Source: Echria macrotheca (Eukaryota > Ascomycota > Sordariomycetes > Sordariales > Schizotheciaceae). Taken from it: a stretch of DNA of 64,000 nucleotides. The stretch covers positions 310,001 to 374,000 of the forward strand of contig MU839849.1 in assembly GCA_030411725.1 (NCBI GenBank), written 5' to 3'. Of this stretch, positions 32,257-43,977 are shown piece by piece. The position numbers and the translations under genes are program-made. Position 1 is the first letter of the stretch. Each line of letters opens with the position of its first letter. Below the pieces are notes generated by a model. It was given only the letters and a program-made list of their open reading frames with translations. It was not told the DNA's origin and made no database searches.

Positions 32257-33805
32257 TTCTCTTCAATACCTATCCATACTTGGAGCTTTACGACTCATGC
32301 TGTTCCCCTGCACAGTGCACATGGGTGGGAATAATAATAAAGGTGATGGAAACAGCAAAAGTGAGAGACGAAGATATTCGAGGCCGCTTTTCATGGGTCG
32401 TCATAAGTTGTGAATAGACCTGGATTTAATTAACATATTTCTAGAAAGTCGTATAAACCACGTGAAAGCTCTCTCATATGTACAACTTAAACACACTTTC
32501 CATGGGCAACTCCAAGATCAGTAAGCCCGTGGCTCCATCCCGCCCGTAGACTCTTATCGTTGAGGAATGCTACAGGAGAGACGAGCTTGGTATTAGAATC
32601 ACAAGGCAGCTCTGACATCCGCTGCTTGCGACTACATCACAAGACGCAGCACTCTGGTACCAAGACAACAACATCAATCTTGGAAAAAAACACGCGGAGC
32701 TAGGTCGACTAGGGTTCCCAACTACAACCCCAAAGGTTCTGAAGAGTGTCCATCGCCCAGGAAAGCATGGACCTCAACTGCCGGCCGCTCCTTGGCCACC
32801 AGCTGAGCATAGCCGCGACGGTTGGTAATACAACACGGAATGCTTACATCACCTCTTTCTGCAACAAGAAGCAGCACTGTCTTACCTCGGGTACCGTTCG
32901 CTGCAACCTACCGCGGCTGGCCTGCCTGGCTGCTGTGGAGGCCCCTCACATTCTGTTTCCGAGTCCTCGGATACGTCGGGCCCCAGATCTACAGACGACT
33001 TCCCGTGTTTGCCAAAGGTACGTGGTCAAAGTTCCCTCTGCCGTGTCTGATGGGCTGCTCTCGTCAGAGTTTATCTGCGGCGCCTATCGTCCTCGTTTTA
33101 CTGGGGACAGAACATCCGAGGTGCGTCTGGGCTAGCAGATGTGGTCTACCGCGGCCGCGATAATATACAAATATAAGGCTGCTCCTCTCCAATATTTCGG
33201 GCGGTTTCTGATATTTGCCTTTGGCGAGCCAACAAGAAGAAAAGTGTCAGACCCGCCCTGCAGGGACCCTCTCATCGCAGACCCGACGATTCCATGGTTA
33301 CACACTGTGTAAGCGACCATCGTGGGAGCGTCATTGGAGAGACAGGCGGCAGGCTGATATGCCGTTGGATTGCGGGACATGAACTGAGGGCCTGTCGTTC
33401 AGAGATGCAGACGCCGATATCCAGGCTGCCGAATCTCGTTTCCAGACGAGATGCATCCTAGAGGAGAAGGATGTTGCCATTCTGCCGAAAAGGTGAGCAC
33501 TGGTGCTGCAATGGCTGCCAAGACGCTCCTTTTATCCGGCGGTCTTGTCGACCCGGGCCAGTCAATGAATACGACGCTGGCTGTCAGAATTTCAACATCG
33601 ACCCTCTCTATCTGGCCTCCTCATCTATTACGGGTCAATGCAACCTTTGTTTATCCCGCCCTTCGGGCTCAATCCCGCCTCCCAGGTTTCTCCGAGGGCC
33701 ATAGGAGGCTCATTTAGGCCAGCGACGTCCGCGGCGCCTCGAGTTCGCTTTCTGGTCCCGAGACAAAAAGCCCAATATGCATCTTATCTCTCCAACGCCA
33801 AACAA

Positions 33806-33836
33806 CCACACACTGTGGGGTGTGTGTGAGTGTGTG
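33806..33836. repeat. CA/GT microsatellite-like tract
   Basis: acacac arm, short spacer, then gtgtgtgtgagtgtgtg; the two halves are partly complementary and could form a hairpin. Confidence 0.5.
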
Positions 33837-36800
33837 CGACAACTTGGCTGACTGCATGCCAAGAGCGACACGTTATCACCCCGGATTCCTTCTCGGGCCG
33901 TCTGGCACTCGACCTAGTGCCAATGTTGACGCCGGTACCTACTGCGCCCGAGAGCTCGCAAAACGGAACGCCAGACTTCCGCCCGCTCGACTGGCTAAGC
34001 GAGAAACGGGGCCGGTTGTCCTGTCATCGACTCCTCGAGCGGGGAGGAGCGTCCGCTTGGCTGGAGCCGTGAGACCGAGTTCACACGGGGGAAGAACCCA
34101 CCGGCGCGGCGACCACGATGTGACGATGGCGGCCGTTCTAGCGGATTATGGACTTGCAAACAGCAAAATGCAAAACCGGGATTCAGCATCCCAAATCCAG
34201 CTCTGCTGGACATTGGCGCATGTCTTGGACGACCACGGGCACTGGGTCGTCGAGGCTGTGTTAAACAACCCCCCTGAAAGCCCAAGACACGGGGATCACT
34301 TGGCTGCTGCAAGCCACCAGACGAATACCCAGGCTTGGCTACACCACCGCTGAGACTGTTGGATCCGGGGGCCAGCGAGCACAACGTGGCAATCTACGTA
34401 CGTCATGCCGCCGTGGCACGACGGCACGGTAGTCATTTCGCGGAGCGACAGAACCGAATTTGCTGATGCCCGATGTTGGCATTGATGGGAATCTCCCGGT
34501 GGTGAAGCTGTCGACAGTTTCCAGGGCTGGTTGGCGGTGCAGCTCACTACCACTGCACGGCGCGGGGAACTCCTTGGCTCACGAGGAGATACAATCTCGT
34601 CTTGCACCTGGTCCGGCGATCGTGTCCAGATGGCGAAGGATCGCGCTTGGTGCTCTAGTCACCGTTGGAGGCCCACAGTCGCTGTGATAGTTCAAGAAGC
34701 CATGACAGCTGAGAGTCTATCGGCCCATGTCTCGGACAGGCGGACGTTCAGCGCGCTCCAAGTTTGGGGTTCGGTGGACGTCAAGAGTGTCAAGACAGCG
34801 GGCCACCGGGGCACTTCCGGTCAGTCGCGCGATTGGGCCAGGGTTTTACGGCGATCTCGACCGGCAGAGCGCCGAGGAGGGGTTGAGAGGTGCGGAGAGG
34901 TCACCGGTTGGGCTGAGCTTTGCACGCCTAAGACAGAGCCCAAGCCCCCGCCTGTCGCCAGCTCAAAGGCGGGGGCGGGGAGCATCACGGGCGCCAATCT
35001 AGCGCACAACGGACGTTTCAGCAAAAAAAGCTAGAGCGAGGTGGATACGAAGAACAAGATGGGCACATTGAGAAGGCTTAAGCTCGGTGGAGAAATGGGG
35101 ATTCGAGAGAGATTGCGGAGGAAGGAGCGAGATTCTGGGGAAGATGGGGCTTTTGGTGGATAACCCGACGACCGCTAGACAATTCGGGGTCCGGGGACCA
35201 GGGAATGCGCAGTGCTTTGCACCTTCCTCGTCTGGCTTCGCGCCCCAGGCCCCAGTTCACCGGTCAACTGAGAGCAGCTGCGATGGTGCATTCCAATATT
35301 GCAACTGTCGATGCACAATTGCATTCGTTACTGTCGCACAAGGCACGCCTGCGGCACTGCGAGCTTGTTATCTCGCCCACTCATTTTCCGAACCGGCAAT
35401 CGGGAGCGTCGGTCAGACGAATTATCGTCGCCCGATACTCGATGGCGCGCCGGTCAGCTCCCTGTCAGGGACTCCTTGATTTACGCCTTCCAACTCAGAT
35501 CCCAGTGAGATCTGAACAGACGCCGCCGCTGCTTCCAGAAGCATTTCCCTTGGTCCGTCATCTCTCTGCCATCCCAGGGTCTGTCGCCGCGCCGCTTGAG
35601 CAGGTGCCATTCCTCGCCGTCAGTGGCCATCATTTCCGTCCCCAGGCCGCGCTCTGACGAGTCGATCCCGGACCTTGATCCGGCACGTGGCCGGGAGGAA
35701 ACACCAATATCATCTTGAAAGCTGCGAAACAGGAAGGGTCCCGTCTCCGGATGCCAACTTCGACACACCGTGAGACGGAACCCAGCTCCCAGCTTCAGGC
35801 TGCCACCGCATTCATGCACATCAGCTTCGCAGTATTTATCCATCTGCCCGAATGCTTCTCCCGGCGCGCCGTTGGCGGCAGCCACGTGTAGGAGACTTTC
35901 TGACCGTCTTGGCTTCTTGGCTCGACTCGGAGGAGGTGTGCCACTTTGCTTAGCAGGCTGGGCGTCCAACCGTGAGCCACCTTGAGCACACCGTCGCCGT
36001 CGACGACAGATGCCTCCGGCCGGATCTGACAAGACGAACCGACTCTGGGAAAAAGTCGGGAGCTGGCCAATGGCAGGCCGCACTGCAGGGCCAAGCCGGG
36101 CGAATTGCACAGATCCGGGCTGTTGGTGGCGTTCGCTTTTGCTGGTTATTCACCCAGTCCTTGTCCGCCTATCTTGCAGGCCCGGTCTCCCCCCTCCTAA
36201 AAAAAGACCCCTGCAGCCAAGACGTTCTAGGTCTTGGCCGGCGCCGATGGATTGGCGGACCCGCGGTTTGCAAGCGCATCCCGCCTGGCCCAGTGGTACC
36301 TTACGGAATAACGACATCTCGTTTATGGCTTCTGTGCTGGTTTACAGATCCATAACCGGTCTCGAGCCGGTCCCCTCGCCATATCATACCGTGCCGGCCA
36401 AGCCCCTTGGCGTGCTCCTCGCAGCAAACGTGACCAGCCGCCGTGGACCGTCTCGAAGACGGACACCGCTCACTACCAAGCGGGTTGGTCGACCGAGCTG
36501 GAGGCGTGGTGATCGTTTCCCGTTTCGATGCCTAGCATAGCTGCCAGCCCGCCAGAAAATGCCAGGCCCGTTTGTGTACCCCGACAAGATAATCGTCCAC
36601 TGGCGTCCAGAAATACACCAGTAATGCGCCGAGGGCTGAAACCCGCCCCCGTCTGACCGACGATTCCTCTGATCCTCCCCCAACTCTGGACAATGGGACC
36701 GTTGCAGCCGTCCCCTCAACGGAGCCTGCCATTGAGCCGGGGGACTTCCTGGACCGTCCCAAGCGCCCAGATGTCAGGATTATTTGCGTCCCACGAGCCG

Positions 36801-36885
36801 ACGTGGCATGGGAATTTGCCAATCTGATATTGCCCATCCTGGCGGCACCGTCTCTGCTCGCTCCTCTCTCAGGGCCCTGTATGTT

Positions 36886-36892
36886 TATAAAA
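36886..36892 (+). promoter_or_regulatory. TATA box of the MFS transporter gene
   Basis: TATAAAA, 168-174 bp before the ATG at 37060, followed by a plausible 5' UTR. Confidence 0.55.
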
Positions 36893-37059
36893 GGCCGAAG
36901 CATCCCCTGACATCCTCGCGTCGTACATGTACCCAACCGGAGTGCTCATCTTCTAACCCATATCACAAGGATCTGGGACGTCGGACTGCAATACCCACGA
37001 CACCAAGCCACTAAGTCTCTGCCCTCGTTGGCCCGGGCCTGAAGACTGCACTGTCCACC

Positions 37060-38733
37060 ATGGGTGCCGCCGCCGAAGTAAACACCCCGCCGGATGTCCC
37101 GACAACGGAATCCGACAGCGTCACCAACGAGAAGGGCATCTCCAAGGCCGCTTACGCCGAGAATGCCGACAGTATCGAGAGCCAGCCCTGGGACACTGTG
37201 TCGACCAAGAAATTGCTGCGCAAGATCGATCTCGCTTTGATCCCGTTCCTGGCGCTCCTGTACCTGCTGTCATTCTTGGATCGGACCAACATCGGCAATG
37301 CCCGTCTTGACACGCTCGAGAAGGACCTCAAGCTCGACACCGCCCGTATCCAGTACAACGATGCCCTGGCCATCTTCTTCCCCTTCTATGTGGCAGCCGA
37401 GATCCCGTCCAACATGGCCATGAAGCGTTTCCGCCCCTCCATTTGGATCCCGAGCATCATGGTTGCCTGGGCGGTATGCTGCACGCTGATGGGTCTTGCT
37501 CACAACTATGCTGGGCTGATGGCCGCCCGGGCTTGTCTGGGAATTGCCGAGGGCGGTTTGTTCCCCGGCATCACTTACTAGTGAGTTTTGTGCCACACAG
37601 AAGATGACTGTCTGTCTAACAAATATCCAGCATCACCATGTGGTACCGAAGGCACGAATGTGGTCTCCGTATGGCCATCTTCTTCTCTGCCGCTACGGCT
37701 GCAGGTGCTTTTGGCGGTCTCCTCGCTCGCGGCATCGTCGAGATGCGTGGCGTCGGCGGTCTCTCTGGTTGGCAGTGGATCTTCATCCTCGAGGGTCTGC
37801 TCACTTTTGCTGTTGGTATGTCTCATCTCCCTTTCCGGTCAGTCGCGAGCCCGCTAACACGTTTGAAGCCCTCATTGCCTTCAAGGCCATGCACGACTAC
37901 CCTGCCACGGCCAAATTCCTGACCGAGGCCGAACGTACCGAGATCACTGCACGCCTCAAGCGAGACCGCTCGTCGCTTGCCGACGAGTTCGACGTCAAGT
38001 ACTTCTGGGCGGCCATCAAGGACTGGAAGATCTGGGTTCACATGTTCATCACCATCGGCATCTATACCGGCCTCTACTCATACTCTCTGTTCCTGCCGAC
38101 CATCATTCGCGATCTCGGCTATGCCAACAACCAGGCCCAGTTGATGACGGTCCCTCCGTATGTCGTGGCGTGCATCTTCTGCGTCAGCGCCGGTTGGTAT
38201 GCCGATAAGCTGGGCCAGCGCGGCATTTTCATGATGTTCTTCATGGGCATGGCGTACGTGACAGATTTCTGGGTAATCAAGATCTTGGCTAACAATGTGG
38301 CAGAATTGTCGGTCTCATAATGCTCATCGCCACGCAGAACCCTGCAGTCAAATATGTTGGGTGCTTCTTCCTCGCCTCCGGCATCTACCCCAACGTGCCC
38401 CAGGGTGTCGCGTGGAACGGAAATAACATTGGTGGCTCCCTCAAGCGCGGCGTCGGCATCGCCATGCACGTCGGATTCGGCAACCTGGGTGGCACCATTT
38501 CGGCGTACCTGTATCTCTCCCGGGACGGACCGAAATACTATCCGGGCCACGGCACCCTGCTGGGCTGCCAAACCATGGCTTTCTGCCTCTCGTTGTTTAT
38601 GACCATCTACCTGCGCCGGGAGAATGCGCGTCGCGACCGCATGTACAAGCCGCCAAGCGAGTACACGGAGGAAGAGAGGATTGCGGAGAGGGAAAAGGGC
38701 GACAACGCCACTTTCTTCCGTTACACCGTCTGA
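37060..38733 (+). CDS. MFS transporter, Dal5-like anion:cation symporter family
   Basis: Four exons (37060-37580, 37631-37815, 37869-38253, 38304-38733) give 506 aa. A hydrophilic cytosolic N-terminus (about 55 residues) precedes TM1 'LIPFLALLYLLSFLDRTNIGNA', the family signature (L..LD(R/K)(S/T)NIGNA). Other landmarks are 'FFPFYVAAEIPSNMAMKRF' after TM2, 'RACLGIAEGGLFPGITYYIT' in TM4 (split by intron 1), 'WQWIFILEGLLTFAV' at TM6, and a long central loop. The second half opens with 'YSYSLFLPTIIRDLGY'. About 12 TMs in total. Relatives import allantoate, nicotinate, pantothenate, dipeptides or similar organic anions with protons at the plasma membrane; substrate unresolved. The C-terminal tail is charged ('EYTEEERIAEREKGD'). 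Confidence 0.93.
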
Positions 38734-39434
38734 TGTATATGGATTTCCTGTAGTCCATGGACACGGAGTATCAGTTGCTAAATTTTACTGTTTATATCCA
38801 TTGGATTTGAAGATTTGGTGTTCAATTCGACCTACCTACTCCGATTGCTACCAATTTTCTCTGAGGGCGGGACTCGGAATGTGCTGACGGATGTGGTATT
38901 GCCGCCCGGAGCCTCAAAGACCGATCCAGTCCGCCGCCAGGCGGGCCGCTCAGCTTCGGGGCCATTCACGTCAGCTTTCCTCAAAAACGCACGATTCGTA
39001 AACAAGCTTGGACGAGTTTGAGTCTCACTTCTCAGCCTCCGGAGTCTGCGTTGTCAGTCCTGTCGATTGGCTAGCTATTTTGACTTGTAAGCTGACAACA
39101 CCCATAACAGGCACACCAGCCGATGTTATCGCGAAACTGGCCAAGGAGACGGCGACCTCGAATTTTTGAGTCTAGTCAGACTGAAAAAATCCAGGCCCTC
39201 GGTGGCGTGGGGGCCGGGACGCCAACTCCTCAATTATCTACCTGCAAACTTGTTGGGTCATCCGCTTGGCAATCCTTTTGCTATTTTCTTGATTCCATTC
39301 CAGTCCGACCAACAAGCGCAACGAACACTTGGAAGGATCGTTGACACAGGCGCCACCAACATTGATTCCACAACAAATACCTGGTACTGGATACGCGGAT
39401 ATCGTACCCTCCACCACCCGGGGGCCAGGCAATC
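38734..39434. other. Intergenic, no gene seen
   Basis: About 700 bp between tandem plus-strand genes; no coding signature. Confidence 0.5.
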
Positions 39435-40702
39435 ATGCATCTCCTCACCCAATCATTCTCCATACTCATCCTCCTCCTGTCGGCATCACCAGCATTATCA
39501 ACGGGCAATATTCGAAGGTTGTCTGGAAACGAAGTAAAATGCTACGCGCCCGACGGATCGGTCGCGCCCAACAGCACCATCCTGCCGTGTAATAACCTCG
39601 GCATCACAGAGACGGGCGTCGTCTCTAGTTGTTGTCAGCTGGGTGGGAGCGGGGATGGGATCAAGGATTTGTGTGCGGCGACGGGGTTGTGTCTGGATGA
39701 TGGAGTTGTGAGGAGGGGGTACTGCACGGATCCGACCTTTAAGAGTAAGGCTTGTGTGGGTGTTTGTGTTGATTTGAGTGTGAGTTATTATTTATTTTTA
39801 TTGGGTTGTTCGCGAGGAGAGTTGAGAGGTGAGTGAGTGAGTGAGATAGTGGTGGTGGGCAGGTGAGTATGAAGTGGTGATGACAGCTGAGCGGTGGAGG
39901 TTGTGGGGGCCGAGGAGAGATGAGGAGTCGCGATCTGTTAAGTCGCCGGTGAATCAAGGTTGAGTTGGCTCAGTCTTGATTTGGGTTGAGTCTGAGGATT
40001 GTTGAGTGTCGGTCTACCTGATAGACTACAGGTTTCAGCTACAAGGGTACAAAGATTCAACAAATCACTAACAACGGACAGGCAGGCGGAAACCCGTCCG
40101 GCTTCGCAGACATGACGTCTTGCACAGACGGCACCTACTGCTGCGGCCGCAACAACCTTACCTGCTGCGGAACCAAGTGGGCTATCAAGCCGCCATCAGT
40201 CATGTCCACTATGGCCAACTCCACCGAAGCAACAACGACAAATACAGGGGTGGTCGTAGGACTCGGCGCCACCATTGGCGCCGTTGTCATCATTGCCGGC
40301 AGCCTGATTCTACTACTCTGGCGACGCGTGCGAATCCTCCAGCGCTCGGCAGTCCAGACCGCACGGGGTACGCCGCTGCTCGATCTCCGCGGTGATCCTG
40401 CGCCAGGAAGCGGAAAGTTACCGCCGACAGGATGGACTAGCCCGGACGGGACGCTACTGATGTCTGCTGAGGGTGTGCCGAGGATGGGGGATGCCCGGTC
40501 TGGGTTGGTGAGAGCGGAGTATGTCCATCCCCTGTTACGAGCACAGCAGGTGCAGGAGATGGATTATACGGGGGTTTATCGGCCGTCGGAACTGTACGCG
40601 GGGGATGCGGCGGAACTCGGGGAAGATGGGAGGCCAGTTTATGAGGCGCCGGGAGAACGGTCTCCGAGGGCGGGCCCGGAGTGGCCTCTAAGGGGTGGGT
40701 AG
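39435..40702 (+). CDS. Cys-rich single-pass membrane protein (paralogue of 56163-57320)
   Basis: Two exons (39435-39779, 40082-40702) give 321 aa. Signal peptide residues 1-22; ectodomain with 14 Cys in a fixed pattern: 'CYAPDGS', 'LPCNNLGIT', 'SSCCQLG', 'LCAATGLC', 'YCTDPT', 'ACVGVCVD' in exon 1, then 'SCTDGTYCCGRNNLTCCGTKW' in exon 2. A Thr/Ser/Asn linker with sequons leads to one TM helix 'VVVGLGATIGAVVIIAGSLI' and a basic stop-transfer 'WRRVRIL', then a cytoplasmic tail of about 110 residues. The architecture (signal, Cys module, S/T linker, TM, short tail) resembles fungal wall-sensing or SKG6/alpha-syntrophin-like membrane proteins, but no known sensor domain is evident. Intron 1 is long (302 nt) and holds (GTGA)n. 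A TAGG repeat follows the gene. Confidence 0.82.
39829..39845 (+). repeat. (GTGA)n tandem inside the intron of the Cys-rich membrane protein
   Basis: Four tandem GTGA units; each junction recreates a GTGAGT 5' splice-site consensus. Confidence 0.7.
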
Positions 40703-40792
40703 GTACCTAGAGAGGTTTAATGGTTTCCCAGGGGTGTGCTGGGTTTCTGGTTTAATGTTTAGATTTCATTTTTGGATTTGTGGTGTTGGGTT

Positions 40793-40820
40793 GGTACCTA
40801 GGTAGGTAGGTAGGTAGGTT
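40793..40820. repeat. TAGG tetranucleotide repeat in 3' flank
   Basis: ggtaccta followed by five TAGG/GTAG units, about 90 bp after the stop codon. A near-identical tract follows the paralogous gene at 57336-57362. Confidence 0.75.
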
Positions 40821-40974
40821 AGAGGCGTTGTTTTGTAAAGCAAAGTCAGTTGATTAACTAGGCTAACATATGCATACAAGTGAAAGTCAAAGCTCTCTCA
40901 GATAAGCTCCATCATCTCTAAGCAACAGAGTAGCCTTGGAGAAAAAAGACAGACAGGTCTCCGCAAGCACCGCA

Positions 40975-41532
40975 TCATACGGATGAATTCCTCAGCTTGC
41001 CAAACAACAAACTGTCCATCACAACCCCATGCTTCTCAATCGCCTGCCTTCGCCTGCCCTCCAACTCAAAGCCAGCCTTCTGAAGCACGCGCGCACTCCC
41101 CTTGTTCTCACTGAAGACCTCAGCCTCGATCCGCAACACATGCTTGAACTGCTCTGCGGTAAAGACCCAATCCGTAAACGCCGTGATAGCCTCGCCCGCG
41201 ATGCCCCTGCCCCAGAATTCCTCACCAAGCCAGTACCCGATCTCAACAGTCCGATGATAGATGTTATCCTTGGCCTTGAAACCGACCGTCCCCATTACCA
41301 CGGCGGGATTGTCAGCGGCGCAGATGCCGTAGCAGATCATGGACGGCGGGTCACCGCTGAGGCTGACGATCCACGCGCGCGTCTCCTCAACGTTCTGCGA
41401 GTAAGGGAAGCCGTTGCGCAACCATCTCTCTAGCTTTGGGTTGTTGGCGATCAAGTCGATCTGCTCAGCGTCTGGTACGTGAAGGGGACGGATGACGCAA
41501 GATTTGAGGGAGAGGATTGGTTGGGGTGTCAT
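40975..41532 (-). CDS. GNAT acetyltransferase, RimJ/RimL-like
   Basis: Single exon, 185 aa, standard for the Acetyltransf_3 group. Opens with 'LKSCVIRPLHVPDAEQIDLI', the usual first strand 'L.T..L.LRP...DA'. 'GTVGFKAKDNIYHRTVEIGYWLGEEFWGRGIAGEAITAFTDWVF' holds beta4-beta5 and the acetyl-CoA pyrophosphate loop ('W-G-R-G-I-A'). 'RIEAEVFSENKGSARVLQKAGFELEG' is the conserved (N/E)xxSxxVLxKxGF block. Bacterial relatives acetylate ribosomal-protein N-termini; fungal homologues are widespread small cytosolic enzymes of unknown target. A TATAAAA box lies about 70 bp upstream. Confidence 0.92.
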   Translation of the reverse strand: MTPQPILSLKSCVIRPLHVPDAEQIDLIANNPKLERWLRNGFPYSQNVEETRAWIVSLSGDPPSMICYGICAADNPAVVMGTVGFKAKDNIYHRTVEIGYWLGEEFWGRGIAGEAITAFTDWVFTAEQFKHVLRIEAEVFSENKGSARVLQKAGFELEGRRRQAIEKHGVVMDSLLFGKLRNSSV

Positions 41533-42836
41533 GTTGATTTGGGAGTGGTGGATTTCGGCGGCGAGAATGAGGATTTACGATGTTGGTGCTGAGTTGCATT
41601 TTATACCAGGGCCTTTATACGTGTTATCCACCTGCTTCTTTGGGATGCCCCGCTAACCACGGTGACTCATGCAGGCTACTCGGAATGCCTTCCGATTTCT
41701 GTCATCACCGGCAAGGTTAAGCCGATGAGTTTTGATGTGTTCTTATCATTACCTCCCTAGCTGTCTGGCCCGTTGAAATCAGATGAGAAACTGTTGGCAA
41801 AGAAGCAAAAATTTAGGAATAGACGTCGAGTTCTACCCGAAGTGCCGCGCGATTTTCAGATATTGAATTGTTTCGACTAAGGAAGACCAAAAGACTGCTT
41901 AAGCAACTGTTGTGTTCACAGAAGGTATTGAAGGATCATCGAACGCAAACCGGGAAGCCTTGTGGTCTGCCTCGCTCAGATGACCCACCTAAATACGACA
42001 CCGAGATGTTCCGTGGTACGAATATGCTTGCCAGTGACAGAGCAGAATATAATGAAAACTCCACAAAGCGATAACCAGCAATGTTCATAACGATGTCAAC
42101 TAGAAACATAATTAGCACCTAGTTTCATCAGTGGGGAAGGAGTAACGAACCAAAGGCCCATCAACATACGCCATGCCCCAACGGACAATTTCTGGTTGGT
42201 ATATAAGAGTAACTACCAATAATAGCCGCAGCTTCGTCTAATTACCGAGCGCCAGTCGCGACACCTGTATATTCCACGTTAGAAATACCGGCCACGGTCT
42301 TACGGACAGTGAACGCCAAGTCTTGCGCAATACTTCGTATTCCACTGCACAACTTCTCATGTAGGGAAGAGGGGCGTCGAGCATGGACACTAGAAGGGCC
42401 GAGCCCAAACAACTGTCAACCCCTTCACGATGTCAGTTTGGGGATTAACATACCAGACTCCCTGGCAGCGGTGTGGTCGAACAAGCCGCCAAGTGTCTGG
42501 CCAAGGCGCGCGACTATATCTTCCGCAGGAAAACTCTGCAAGCCGACAAGAGGAATGTGGGCAAGGGCGTTCAGCAACGACACCCATCCCGGCATCCAAG
42601 CCCGTGGCCGGCCAGTAGTCCCGCCGGAGCAAGTGCTAATAATGGAACGGTAGGTAAACCTGGCCGTTCGTCGAATTGATTTCCTCAGCGTGAAATTGAC
42701 TGGCCCGACAGTCAGTCGACGCCCCAATCAGGATACATACACGTACCTTACGTGGCAAGCAATAAAATGGAGCCTGTAAAAGACGCCGAGCTTCAGCACG
42801 TTTTCTTCTTTCTTTCGTTACCTACCGAGATCAAAG
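41533..42836. other. Intergenic, no gene seen
   Basis: About 1.3 kb upstream of the GNAT gene and before the putative relic. Somewhat A/T-richer than the flanks; no domain recognised. Confidence 0.45.
41599..41605 (-). promoter_or_regulatory. TATA box of the GNAT gene
   Basis: Minus strand TATAAAA, 67-73 bp before the ATG at 41532. Confidence 0.6.
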
Positions 42837-43620
42837 TCAATGTAATATGGCCGTTATCAGCGTCGGTGCGGTTTTTGCAGGGGTAGGATTCTTCTCCTTG
42901 GCGAGTGGATTGAAGATGAAGCCGTCATCAAGCTCGGGATTCCTCCGGAGTGAATCAAGGATTCCGCCTGCATAGTTCTTTGGGCTTCCCGTAAAGAGAA
43001 AATCCAGATGCATGAGGCCCTTTTCGACGTCTTTTTGATGTCCGGGGATCTGACTACTTCCGCAATCTCTCAGGTGAAGAAGCCCAACAACTTGTTCAAC
43101 CAGATGTTCATTTGGTTTGAGACGGGGAAGCCGTCGCTGGCAGTTTCTATGGAATGGCCGTGCTGCATTGCTTTGCAATACGGGTGGCGATACGGCCGTC
43201 GCGGTTGAATTTTGAGCGCAACAAACTTTCACAATGGGGATGAGTTCAGGAGAAAGGGTTTGGACTGCTTGAAGAGTCCGAAGACGATATCTACATCATA
43301 GGCCAGAGGAAATGGAAATCGCGTTTATTACCCCTACCGCAAGTGGTAGGTCCAAGCCATCAACGGTAAATCTCACGGACTGTCTCCTTGGCTGCACATA
43401 AGCTTTTATCTTTCAGGATTTGGTTCCGTGCCGTTGGGCCCCAGACGACTCGGGACGTCCTAGGAATCAATCCTTCGAGAGCTGTCAATTTCCCTTTCAG
43501 GGCTAGTGCTGACTCTTGAGCGGGTTCACCTCCCGCCAACATTGGTACGGTACGGATACCGTCCGCAAGAGTCACATCATGTTTTTCTGGGATCCGCAGC
43601 TTGTTGATTACATCGTGCAA
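42837..43620 (-). pseudogene. Possible degraded protein-coding gene
   Basis: Minus-strand pieces look coding but do not join: 43620-43360 reads like ordered protein ('NKLRIPEKHDVTLADGIRT', 'LIPRTSRVVWGPTARNQIL'). Around 43200-43060 a different frame reads 'IETASDGFPVSNQMNIWLNK' before a stop. 43030-42840 reads 'KGLMHLDFLFTGSPKNYAGG' and 'LDSLRRNPELDDGFIFNPLA' in a third frame. I could not connect the blocks with consensus splice sites, so a frameshifted relic is the simplest reading. An intact multi-intron gene with unusual junctions is the alternative. Family not recognised. Confidence 0.3.
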
Positions 43621-43977
43621 TAAACATCTTGACCGATCCGAATGCTAAAATTTGAAGTTCTAGAAGCTCCATGACCGTAGACTTTGTATATCACGGAAAT
43701 CGTTGTTTCAAGGATACCTAGTGGTAGATGTCAACCTGGATTCAGCCGTTGAACACTCGTATTGAAGGATCCATTGCAACACCGTGCTGACGGCCTTCCG
43801 GCGTCCAATCATGCAGCGAGAAAATTCCCGATTATCAGCCAACATCCGAGCGAGTTCATTCCGACTGTTTTAAATACTGCAAGCAAGACGACGCGTCGGG
43901 CTCGTTCGTCTTTTCCAACCACCCCTCACTTTGCATTTTGGCGGCGAGGTCAACTGCCACGTGCAACGCGCGCCATT

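Larger units (their letters stand above)
31290..37059. other. 5.8-kb region with no convincing gene
   Basis: By far the largest gap in the window. Many short overlapping frames on both strands (longest: 209 codons, minus, 35481-36110; 177 codons, plus, 33820-34353; 176 codons, plus, 36010-36540), none with a recognisable domain, splice-linked continuation or signal peptide. Base composition is not A/T-enriched, so it is not an obvious RIP-mutated transposon, and no terminal repeats were seen. It contains small simple repeats (31617-31634, 33806-33836), a C/T homopolymer run (32225-32256) and, at the right edge, the MFS promoter. Confidence 0.5.

Noticed and set aside
33820..34353. 177-codon plus-strand frame
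   Set aside because: Composition looks random and it overlaps other frames of similar length.
35481..36110. 209-codon minus-strand frame in the gene desert
   Set aside because: No recognisable domain, starts without supporting promoter or splice context; chance frames of this size are expected in GC-rich sequence.
31290..37059. RIP-degraded transposon
   Set aside because: No A/T enrichment, terminal repeats, or transposase/reverse-transcriptase fragments seen.
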